From positions 1 to 64,000 of the forward strand of contig NZ_BCYV01000006.1 in assembly GCF_001598375.1 (NCBI RefSeq): a stretch of DNA of 64,000 nucleotides, given 5' to 3'. The position numbers were made by a program, and so were the translations under genes. This document shows positions 37,449-46,700 of this stretch, one piece after another. How positions within the stretch are numbered: the stretch's first letter is position 1; the number at the start of each line of letters is the position of its first letter. The notes beneath the pieces were generated by a model. The model was given only the letters and a program-made list of their open reading frames with translations, searched no databases and was not told the origin of the DNA. The DNA is from Novosphingobium capsulatum NBRC 12533 (lineage in GTDB: Bacteria; Pseudomonadota; Alphaproteobacteria; Sphingomonadales; Sphingomonadaceae).

Positions 37449-38560
37449 TCCGTCCCGCCGCGCGCATTCTCTATATCGACGACGACGAGGGGCTGCGGCG
37501 CCTCGTCGCACGTGTGCTGGCGCGCAAGGGATATGACGTAACCACCGCGGCCAGCGGCGATGAAGGCATCGCCATGACCGCAAGCCAGGCTTTCGACCTG
37601 GTAGCCGTGGACCATTACATGCCGGGTCGCGACGGCCTCTCCACGCTCGAAGGGCTGCGCGCCCTGCCCGATTGCCCGCCGATCGTCTATGTCACCGGCT
37701 CGGAAGAGAGCCGCATCGCCGTGGCCGCGCTGAAAGCCGGGGCGCAGGACTATGTCGTCAAGGCAGTGGGCGACGATTTCTTCGATCTTCTGGCGCAAAG
37801 CTTTGCCCAGGTGCTGGAAGCCACCGCCCTGCGCCAGGCCCGCGACCGCGCCGAACAGGATCTGCGCGCCAGCAACGCCCGGCTGGAAACCCTGCTGCGC
37901 GAGGTCAACCACCGCGTTGCCAACAACCTCCAGATGGTCATGGCGTTCGTCTCGATGCAGGCGCGCAGCGTGGACAACGAGGCCGCGCGCGATGCGCTCT
38001 ATCGCGCGCACCAGCGCATTGCCACGATCGCCCAGGTCAACCGGCGGCTTTACACGACCAATGACGTCGAATTCGTGGCGATCGACGATTATCTCGCCGC
38101 TCTGGCCAGCGACATGGGCGATGCCTGGTCGGCCCAGCGGCCGCGCACGGTGACGGTCGATGCCGATCCCGCGCGGCTGAAAACCGACCTTGCCGTCACC
38201 ATTGGCCTTGCCGCCAACGAACTGGTCGGCAATGCCTGCAAATATGCTTATCCGGCCGATGCCGAAGGCGAGGTGCGCGTCACCCTGCGCCTGACGCAGC
38301 AGGCTGATGCCGAGGCGCGCCTGATGCTGTGCGTGGAAGACGATGGCTGGGGCATGCCGCCCGACGGCACCGTGCATGGCACCGGCCTTGGCACGCGGCT
38401 GATCGATGCGCTCACCCGCTCGCGCGGGGCACGCCTGGCACACGAGGCCGTGCATCCCGGCGAGGCTATGCCCGGCACGCGCGCCTGCCTGACGCTTACC
38501 CTCAACGCTGATGATCTGTGCCTGGGCGACGAAAGCGTGCCGGCGGATTTCACCATCTGA
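37445..38560 (+). CDS. Receiver-HisKA_2 histidine kinase, probable non-canonical start
   Basis: 371 residues if translated from 37445. An N-terminal receiver (ILYIDDDEG, phosphoacceptor D56 in AVDHYMPGRDG, Lys in YVVKAVG) is followed by a coiled linker and a HisKA_2/HWE-like kinase with H156 in LREVNHRVANNLQM, N-box LAANELVGNACKYA and the GTGLGTRLI loop. The receiver has no ATG, GTG or TTG upstream; the first canonical start (GTG 37514) would delete its first strand and acidic pair. A GGAGGAGG site at 37436-37443 precedes CTG 37445 and ATC 37448. The CTG overlaps the previous stop as CTGA. The exact start is uncertain. Confidence 0.85.
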   Translation: MIRPAARILYIDDDEGLRRLVARVLARKGYDVTTAASGDEGIAMTASQAFDLVAVDHYMPGRDGLSTLEGLRALPDCPPIVYVTGSEESRIAVAALKAGAQDYVVKAVGDDFFDLLAQSFAQVLEATALRQARDRAEQDLRASNARLETLLREVNHRVANNLQMVMAFVSMQARSVDNEAARDALYRAHQRIATIAQVNRRLYTTNDVEFVAIDDYLAALASDMGDAWSAQRPRTVTVDADPARLKTDLAVTIGLAANELVGNACKYAYPADAEGEVRVTLRLTQQADAEARLMLCVEDDGWGMPPDGTVHGTGLGTRLIDALTRSRGARLAHEAVHPGEAMPGTRACLTLTLNADDLCLGDESVPADFTI

Positions 38561-38581
38561 ACCTTGCCGTCGCGGCAGTTT

Positions 38582-38600
38582 GTGATATTTTTCATATCAC
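38582..38600. promoter_or_regulatory. Perfect inverted repeat upstream of the HTH protein
   Basis: GTGATAT and ATATCAC are separated by five bases (TTTTC). The site lies 45 bases before the start of the HTH protein gene and after the kinase gene. It may be an operator, possibly for that protein itself. Confidence 0.4.
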
Positions 38601-38645
38601 GAATACACCATCGATCACAGCAAGCGCAGGCAACGGGGATGGGGC

Positions 38646-39077
38646 ATGGGCAAGAAGCGCAAACGCAACGCGGAAAAGGCGGCGGCTGACCAAGGCCTGA
38701 CGCGGGCCGTCATGGCACTGCTGGCCCAAGCCATGGCCGAGCCGGACGTGGCGCGCTGCACCCTGTCGATCGACAAGACCACCGGCCTTGCCCGCCTGGC
38801 GACGAGCGGCGCGGACGGCCGCACCGCCACGCGCGAGATCGTCGGCCCCGGCCTCGCGCTCGATACGCTGACCAACGCGCCAGACGAACAACCGGATCAA
38901 TTGCCCAGCGCATTGCCAGCAACCAGCGGGCGCAGCGGTGCCCAGGCCCGTGCCGCCCGCGATGCGCAGATCGTGGCGCTCGCCGCACGCGGCCTTACCC
39001 AGACCGAAACCGCACGGGTGCTGTCAGTCTCCCAGGCGCTGGTATCCAAAGTGCTGCGCGCCGCCGCGGCCGGCTAA
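38646..39077 (+). CDS. Small protein with C-terminal helix-turn-helix
   Basis: 143 residues. The C-terminal 40 form a clear HTH of sigma-70-region-4 or transposase type (RDAQIVALAARGLTQTETAR, then VSQALVSKVLRAA). The basic N-terminus (MGKKRKRNAEKAA) and middle part are not recognised. It may be a DNA-binding regulator. It ends 7 bases before the stop of mmcB (converging). Confidence 0.7.
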   Translation: MGKKRKRNAEKAAADQGLTRAVMALLAQAMAEPDVARCTLSIDKTTGLARLATSGADGRTATREIVGPGLALDTLTNAPDEQPDQLPSALPATSGRSGAQARAARDAQIVALAARGLTQTETARVLSVSQALVSKVLRAAAAG

Positions 39078-39084
39078 ACCACGC

Positions 39085-39585
39085 TCAATGGTCGATGCCC
39101 CAGGTGGCGCAGGCCGGATCGGCCGCCACCACCTGCCGGCGCAAGGCCGTGCGGGCCAGGCGCTCCACCTCTACCTTGCGGCGCGCGGCGGCCAACGGCA
39201 GGCTGGGCGCCGGCCGCACGATTTCCGCATCATAGCCATCGGCCACGATGATGCCGCAGGCCTGCGGCAGAAACGCCGCATCGTTGAGCACGGCGCGATC
39301 GAGATGCGGCGCCAGCCCCCAATAGAACCGGTCGCAATGATCGAGGTATTCCGGCCACTTGCTATCGCCCAACAGATCGGCGCGGCTGACCTTGATTTCC
39401 ACGATCACCACCCGCCCCTTGCCATCGATCCCCATCAGATCGGCGCGGCGGCCATTGCGCAGCGGCATTTCCGCCAGGCACCAGATATCGTTGCGGGCAA
39501 ACAGCCGCGCCACGCCGCGTGCCACGGCCAAGGCATCGGGCGACAGCGAGGGGGCAGTGGGCGGAACGAGAATCGAATCGGACAT
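39085..39585 (-). CDS. mmcB: MmcB family DNA repair protein
   Basis: 166 residues. The family has a PD-(D/E)xK-like nuclease fold; here RRADLMGID with VVIVEIKVSRADLLGD and KWPEYLDHCDRFYWG give the Asp, Glu-x-Lys and downstream aromatic motif. MmcB was described in alphaproteobacteria as needed for tolerance to mitomycin C-type DNA damage, possibly acting in interstrand crosslink repair. A GTTC-N7-GTTC LexA box lies 13 bases upstream. Confidence 0.92.
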   Translation of the reverse strand: MSDSILVPPTAPSLSPDALAVARGVARLFARNDIWCLAEMPLRNGRRADLMGIDGKGRVVIVEIKVSRADLLGDSKWPEYLDHCDRFYWGLAPHLDRAVLNDAAFLPQACGIIVADGYDAEIVRPAPSLPLAAARRKVEVERLARTALRRQVVAADPACATWGIDH

Positions 39586-39598
39586 GCCGTCAGATTAG

Positions 39599-39613
39599 GA
39601 ACATAATGCGAAC
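39599..39613 (-). promoter_or_regulatory. LexA (SOS) box of mmcB
   Basis: On the minus strand GTTC-GCATTAT-GTTC gives the alphaproteobacterial direct-repeat LexA site GTTC-N7-GTTC exactly. Its near edge lies 13 bases from the mmcB start codon, which would block transcription when LexA is bound. Confidence 0.88.
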
Positions 39614-39655
39614 AGGTAAAGCCGCAGCCCGCCATGGGCTGAATCCCCACACACC

Positions 39656-40174
39656 CTAGCGTTGCGGCCGAAGATTGAGCGGGGGGATCAGATCGAGCAG
39701 CGCAGCGCGCGCGGCCTCGAATTCCTGCCACAGCGCCTGGGCGGCCTGGCGCAGCGCCTCGGGCGTGGCGCGGCCCTGGGCGGCGATCAGAGCGCGCAAG
39801 CCAGGTTGCAGCACGGCAGCCAGGTCTTCGATTCCGTCGCGCGCCTGGTCGGCCCGCCAGCCGCCGGTGGCCCGCATGATCGCGGGAAAGTTGCGCACGT
39901 CGGGCCGCAACGGTTCGGGAGGACGCCCCGCCAGCACCGCCACCGACCGCGCCGCCTCGTGCAGCGCCATCCACACCGTATCGAGCGGCGACATGCCCGC
40001 CAGCCGTGCCCGCGCCGCCAGCCGATCGGCCCCCAGCACATCCGATGCGCCGCCGGGCAACAGCGGCGGCGGGCCGCCCTGCACCGTTTGCCGCGCCTGC
40101 TCGCGCAAGGGATCGCGCGGCGCTGAATCAAGGCTTTGGCCAGCGCGGAAGGACTGGAATGGGGGGTGTTCCAT
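39656..40174 (-). CDS. Hypothetical protein
   Basis: 172 residues, no signal peptide or membrane helix. The N-terminal 50 are Pro/Gln/Ala-rich and probably flexible. The C-terminal part is helical (GIEDLAAVLQPGLRALIAAQG, EALRQAAQALWQEFEAARAALLDLIPPL). The family is not recognised. It lies upstream of mmcB on the same strand but is separated from it by the LexA box, so it is a separate transcription unit. Codon usage is typical of the genome. Confidence 0.7.
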   Translation of the reverse strand: MEHPPFQSFRAGQSLDSAPRDPLREQARQTVQGGPPPLLPGGASDVLGADRLAARARLAGMSPLDTVWMALHEAARSVAVLAGRPPEPLRPDVRNFPAIMRATGGWRADQARDGIEDLAAVLQPGLRALIAAQGRATPEALRQAAQALWQEFEAARAALLDLIPPLNLRPQR

Positions 40175-40298
40175 GGCGGAAAGGCTAGGCTGGGATTGTT
40201 AACCGATTCCTAATTTTCCGCCGTGCCGATGCCATGGCCAGGGGCCGTGCAAAAACCGCTGGCATGCCCTGCCCGCCACTGCTAGGGCGCCACTTCAC

Positions 40299-40375
40299 GC
40301 ACCCGTAGCTCAGCTGGATAGAGTACTGCCCTCCGAAGGCAGGGGTCACAGGTTCGAATCCTGTCGGGTGCGCCA
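40299..40375 (+). tRNA. tRNA-Arg (anticodon CCG)
   Basis: 77 nt cloverleaf with acceptor GCACCCG/CGGGTGC, discriminator G and encoded CCA. The anticodon stem CTGCC/GGCAG encloses the loop CTCCGAA, giving anticodon CCG (decodes CGG). The T arm carries GGTTCGAATCC. Confidence 0.98.
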
Positions 40376-40754
40376 CTTCCCTCAACATCTGATGCTTGAT
40401 CGCCCTCTTGGCCCGCGCTGCGCGTGGCGCCAGCGCTGCGCCGACGCCGCTCACGGCATTACCGCGTAATTGTGCGTAAGCTGTTCCGACAATAAATTCA
40501 CCGTGAACACGGCATACCGTTCCGCGCATGACGTTCAGCGGAAAAATACGCACAGTATTGGTATACATACTTAGCAATCAGCAGATTTCAGCCAATATTG
40601 TGTTGATTCAGCCTATTCTGCATAACCGCCGCCGAACCTCGTGAATATGCGCCGCCTGGCCCTGGCCGGGCGGATCAACACAGCTGGCGGCCACTTTTTG
40701 CGCAAGCGGCAGCGGTACGCCATGTTCTTTTCAACGCCTTGAGGTGTCAAGAAA
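40376..40754. other. Promoter region of the giant repeat gene
   Basis: 379 bases without a credible gene. The middle (about 40460-40630) is distinctly AT-rich compared with its surroundings and includes several short inverted and palindromic tracts (for instance TACCGCGTA and GTATAC), suitable for a regulated promoter and long leader. A GAGG site at 40741-40744 precedes the start codon by 10 bases. Confidence 0.45.
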
Positions 40755-43700
40755 ATGGCGAATATCAACGTCACCGTGTCGGCCTACAACGCCAATGCGC
40801 CCTATTCCGCGGCCGATACCGTCACTCTGGCCGATACCGGCGCTGCCATCGCGGCGCTGTCGGCAAGCGATTTTGGCAACCTCGCGGCAAACGGCATCGA
40901 CAAGATCAATGCCACCGACAACGTGCTGAGCCTGACCGTGGACCAGTACCAGGCATTGGGCGTGGTGACGCTGGCCGCGGGCGACGTGATCACTCTGGCT
41001 GACAGTGGCGCCAATATCGCCGCGCTTTCTGCCAGCGATATCGCTGCGCTGGCCGATGCCGGGATCGACCGGATCGACGCCACCGACAATGTGCTCAACC
41101 TCAGCGTCGCCCAGTACCAGGCGCTCGGCACCGTGGCCCTGACCAGCAGCGACACCGTGACGCTGACCGGCACGGGCACTGCGCTTTCCGCCCTCACCCC
41201 CAGCGATATCGCCGCGCTGGCCGCCGCCGGGGTGGACCAGCTTGACGCGACCAACAACGTCCTGTCGCTGACCCTGGCGCAATACCAGGCGCTGGGCAGC
41301 GTGACCGTGGCCGCCAACGACGTCCTCACGCTATCGGGCACGGGTGCCAGCATCGGCGCGCTCAGCGTGGCGCAGATTGCCGGCCTGGCCGCCTCGGGCT
41401 TTGACAAGATCAACGCCACCGACAACGTGCTCACCCTTTCGGTCGCGCAGTATCAGGCGCTGGGCACGGTGGAGCTGGTTGCGGGCGACGTGATCACCCT
41501 GGCCGACAGCGGCAGCAACCTGGCCGCGCTGTCGGCCAGTGCTTTTGCCGCGCTGGCCGACGCCGGCATCGACAAGATCGACGCGACCGACAATGCCCTC
41601 GCCCTGTCTGTGGCGCAGGTCCAGGGTCTGGGCACGGTGGAACTGGCGCGTGGCGACGTGATTACCCTGGCCGACAGCGGCGCGGCGCTGGCCGCGCTCT
41701 CTGCCGCCGACATCGCCAATCTGGGCGCCATCGGCATTGACCGCATCGACGCCACCGACAACGCGTTGAGCCTGACGGTGCAGCAGGCGCTGGCGCTGGG
41801 CAGCGTGGCGCTGACCGGCAGCGACAGCATTACCCTGGCCGATACCGGCAGCAACCTGGCCGCGCTGACCCCGGCCGAACTGGCGCAACTGGCCACGGCC
41901 GGGTTCGACGCGATCGATGCCAGCGATGGGGCGCTTACCCTTTCGCTCGCGCAGATCGGCGCCTTGGGCACCATGGCGCTGACGCCGGGCAACACCGTGA
42001 TCGCCCAGGCGACGGCTGCCGAGATCGAGGCCCTGTCACCGGTTGCCATCGCCGCCCTGGCGCAGGCCGGCGTGGATCTGCTCGGCCCCAGCGATGGCGA
42101 GTCGATGCTCTCCGTGGCGCAGGCCCAGGCCGTGGTCGCCGGCAACCTGTGGTTCACCGGGCACAGCGCGGTTCTGGCCGACAGTGGCGCCGCGATCGCG
42201 GCCCTGACCGGCACGAGCCTGGAAGACCTTTACCTCCATGGCGTGACGCGGATCGACGCCATCGACGATGTCCTGACGCTGCATGTGGACCAGGCGCTGG
42301 CGGTTGACCAGGCCGGCACCGCCCTGACCGGGGCAGACGTGATCACCCTGGCCGATACCGGCGCCACGCTGGCCGCGCTGGCGGCCGGCACGATCGGCGA
42401 TCTGGCGCAGCTGGGGATCGACCGCATCGATGCCACCGACAATGCCCTGGCGCTGACCGTGGCGCAGCTCGACGCGCTCGACACTATCGCCCTGACCCAG
42501 GCGGACAGTGTCACCCTGGCCGATACCGGCGCGAATCTTGCCGCGCTTTCCGCCGCGACCATCGCTGGCTTGGCGGCGCTGGGGATCGACACCATCCATC
42601 CCACCGACGGCACTCTGGCGCTGAGCGTGGCACAGGCCCAGGCGCTGGGCGCCGTGGCGCTGCAAGGCGGCGATACCATCGTGCTGGCCGACAGCGGCGC
42701 GCATATCGCGGCGCTCTCTGCCGCCGACATTGCGGCCCTGGCCACTGCCGGGATCGATCGCATCGCCACGACGGGCGGCAGCCTTACGCTGTCTGTCGCG
42801 CAGGCCCAGGCCCTTGGCACCATCGCCCTGACCCCATCCGACAGCGTGACGCTGGCCGATACCGGCGCCAGCATCGCGGCGCTTTCGGCAACGGCCCTGG
42901 CCGCGCTGGTAACAACCGGCATCGATACGATCGACGCCAGCGACGATGCCCTCGCGCTCACCGTCGCACAGGCCCAGGCGCTCGCCGGCGCGACCCTGTC
43001 GGGCAGCGACACGCTGACGCTGGCCGATACCGGCGCGCATATCGCCGCGCTGTCGCTGGCCGACCTGGCCGATCTGAGCGCGCGCGGGTTCACCGCGATC
43101 GATGCGCGCGATGACTTGCTCACCCTGTCGCTCGCCCAGGTCCAGGGACTGAGCAACCTGGCCCTTACCGGCGCGGACATGGTCACTGTGCTGGCCACCG
43201 GCGCCGAATTCGCGGCGTTGACCACACAGGATTTTACCGCCCTCGCTGCCGCCGGGGTGGATGCCCTGGCGACCACCGACCATGCCCTGGCGCTGAGCGT
43301 GGCGCAGGTCCAGGCGCTGGGCAGCCTGGCGCTGGCCGCCGATGACGCGATCACCCTGGCCGACACGGCCGCCCATATCGCGGCACTGACCCCGGCTGAC
43401 CTTGCCGGTCTGGCCGCGCTTGGCATCGATACGGTCCACGCCACCGATGGCGCGCTTACCCTGTCTGCCGACCAGGCCCTGGCGCTGGGCGTGGTAACTC
43501 TGGCCGCCGCCGATACGATCACGCTGGCCGATAGCGCGGCCAACCTTGCCGCCCTCACCGCAAGCGAGATCGCCGCGCTGGCCGCCACCGGAATCGATGT
43601 GCTCGATGCCACCGACGATGCCCTGGCGCTGACCGTGGCGCAGGCGCAGGCGCTGGGCTCCATCGCGCTGACCGGCAGCGACAGCATCACCCTGGCCGAT

Positions 43701-46700
43701 GGCGGCGCGGCGATTGCTGCGCTGTCTGCCACGGCGCTGGCCGGGCTGGCCGCCGCCGGGATCGACGCGATCGATGCCACCGACAATGCCCTGCATCTCA
43801 ACGTGGCGCAGCTTGGCGCGCTGGCCAGCTTGGCCATTTCTGCCACTGACACGCTCACCCTGGCCGACAGCGGCACCCATGTTGCCGCCCTGTCAGCCGC
43901 CGCGCTGGCCGCTCTGGTGGCCCAGGGGATCGACACGATCGATACCACCGACAACGCGCTCACCCTGTCGCTGGCCCAGGCGCAGGTGCTGCATGGCGTC
44001 ACGCTCGCCGCTGCAGACCTGGTCACCGTGGTGGCCACCGGCAGCGAATTGGCCGCCCTTACGGCGCAGGACTTTGCCGATCTGGCCGCAGCCGGGGTCG
44101 ATGCCCTGGCCACCACCGATCATGAGCTGACCCTGAGCGTGGCCCAGGCGCAGGCGCTGGGCGGGCTGACGCTGGCCGCCGCCGATACCGTCACCCTGCG
44201 CGATAGCAGCGCAACGCTTGGCGGCCTTTCGCCCACGGCCCTCGCTGATCTGGTGGCGCTGGGCGTCGACCGCATCGCTATCAGCGACGGCGCGATGCAG
44301 CTGGATGCGACGCAAGCGTTGGCTTTCGCTGGCGCCTTGGTGGCGCCGGACAGCACGCTGATCGTGCACGATGCGCAAAGCACGCTGGAAGCGTTGAGCC
44401 CCACGCAATGGGCCACCCTCGCCGCGCTGGGCGTCACCACGGTCGGCAGCGTCGAAGGGCATTTCACGCTCGACGCGGCAAGCGCCGTGGCCATGGCCGG
44501 GATCGGCCTGGCCGCCAACGAAGTGCTGACCGTCGACGACAACGGTGCGGCCCTTTCCGCTCTCACGGCAGCGCAGCTGGCCACGCTTTCGGCCAAGGAT
44601 GGCGTCATCGTCATGGTCAGTGACGATGCCCTGGTGCTCGACGTGGCGCGGCTCGATGCTGCGGCGGGACTGGCCTTTGCCACGCAGCATGGCTTCACCC
44701 TGGCCGATGACGCCAGCGTGCTCAACGCGCTTTCCCCCACCCAGATCGCGCAGGCGGCCGGCCAGGGCGTGAGTGTGGTCAGCGCCACGCAAGGGGCGCT
44801 GGAATGGACGTGGGCGCAGTTCAACGCGCTCGATGGCGGGCACATTGCCAGCGCCACCAGTGCAACGCTGGTGACCACGCAGGCCGAACTGGACGATGCC
44901 GGCCTGCCGATGCTGGCCAGCCTTGCCGGCCAGGGCATCGATACCCTGGCATCGGCCACGGGCACGCTTACCGTCACGACCGATCAGCTGGCCGCGCTGG
45001 GCCAGGTCGTGCTGGCAGAGGGTGACAGCGTGACCCTGGCCGATAGCGGCGCCGCGCTGGCCGCGCTGGATGCCACGGCGCTCGCCACGCTCGCCGGGCA
45101 CGGCATCGATACCATCGCCGTGACCGACCACGTCCTGGCACTTTCGCCGGCCCAACTCGCCGCGCTGGGCCAGGTCACGGTCGGTCCGGCCGCCACGCTG
45201 GTCCTGGTCGATAGCGGCGTCCACCTGGCCGCGCTCGATACCGCCGGAGTTGCCGCCCTGGTGGCGCAAGGCGTCGATGCGATCGATTCCAGCGATGATC
45301 AGATCGTGCTTGGCCTCGGCACGTTCCGCGCGCTGGCGCCGCTCGCGTTCACGCCGGGTGACCAGATCGTGCTGGAAGACAGCGCCACCGCCCTGTCCAG
45401 CCTCTCGCTGGCTGACATTGCCCGGCTGCAGGATCTGGGCGTGGCCTATATCGCCGCCACCGATCCGGGCGCAGTCACCTTTTCGCTGGCGCAGTTCGAT
45501 GCGCTCCATGGCGTGGATGTGGACGCGGCCAGCATCGTCCTGGCCGATAGCGGCGCGGCGCTGGCGGCACTCGATCCGGCCTATCTGGTCCAGGCGGGCA
45601 TTGCCGGCCTGCGGCAGATCGACGCCACCGACGATGCGCTGACGCTCAGCTATGACCAGTTCCTGGCACTCGATGGCACCGTGGCGCTGACGGCCAGCGA
45701 CAGCGTGACGCTGACTCTCAGCCCGGCCGTGCTGGCCTCGCTCGACGCCGCCGCCATAGCCCACCTCGCCGGCATGCATGTCGATATCCTGGCCAGCACC
45801 GGCGGCACGCTGACGCTGACCCAGGCACAATTCGATGCCTTGGGCAGCATGGTCATGGCCCCGGCCGCTACAGTGACGCTGGCGCTTGCCGGGTCCGCGC
45901 TGGAAAGCCTTTCGCCCGCGCAGATTGCCGCCTTGGCCGACCATGGCATCGATGCGATCGACCTGGGTATGGCCATGCCCACGTTGAGCGTGGCGCAGGC
46001 GCTTGCCCTGTCCGCTTACCCCACGTCGTCCGGCGGGATCATCATTGAAGACAGCGCAGACCACCTGGCCACACTGTCGCCCACCGCGATCGCGCTGCTC
46101 GATGCCACTGGCGCAGTCGCGCTCAGCGCCAGCAGCGGCGCGCTGGTGCTCGATCTGGCGCAGACGCAGGCCCTGCATCTGGCCGAGATCGCCGTCGGTG
46201 GCACGCAGCCGGTGACCCTGGCCGACAGCGCCACGGCACTTGCCGCGCTCAGCCCCGAAACCCTGTCGTGGCTCGCTGCCATCGGCGTTGACCAGGTCCA
46301 CGCGAGCGATGGCCCGCTGACGGTGAGCGTGGCGCAGGCTCTGGCCCTCGGCAGCGTCACTTTTGCCGACGGGGATACGGTGATCCTTGCCGATACCGGC
46401 GATGCACTGGCCAACCTTTCCGCCACGGCGCTGGCTGGCCTGGCCGCCGCCGGGGTGGACCGGATCGATGCCACCAACGATGCCCTGGTGCTGAGCAAGG
46501 CGCAGTTCGATGCGCTGGGCACAGCCACCCTGACCCAGGGCGACAGCGTCACGCTGGCCATCGCGGCGGGACAGCTTTCGGCCCTGACGCCCACGCAACT
46601 GCACGACCTCGTCAGCCAGGGCATCGATATCCTGCGCACGCCCGATGCGAGTGCCGCGTTGACCGTGGCACAGGCCCTGGCGCTGGGCAGCATGGTCTTT

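Noticed and set aside
40185..40577. Minus-strand frame across the tRNA-Arg
   Set aside because: It runs through the tRNA gene, which is certain.
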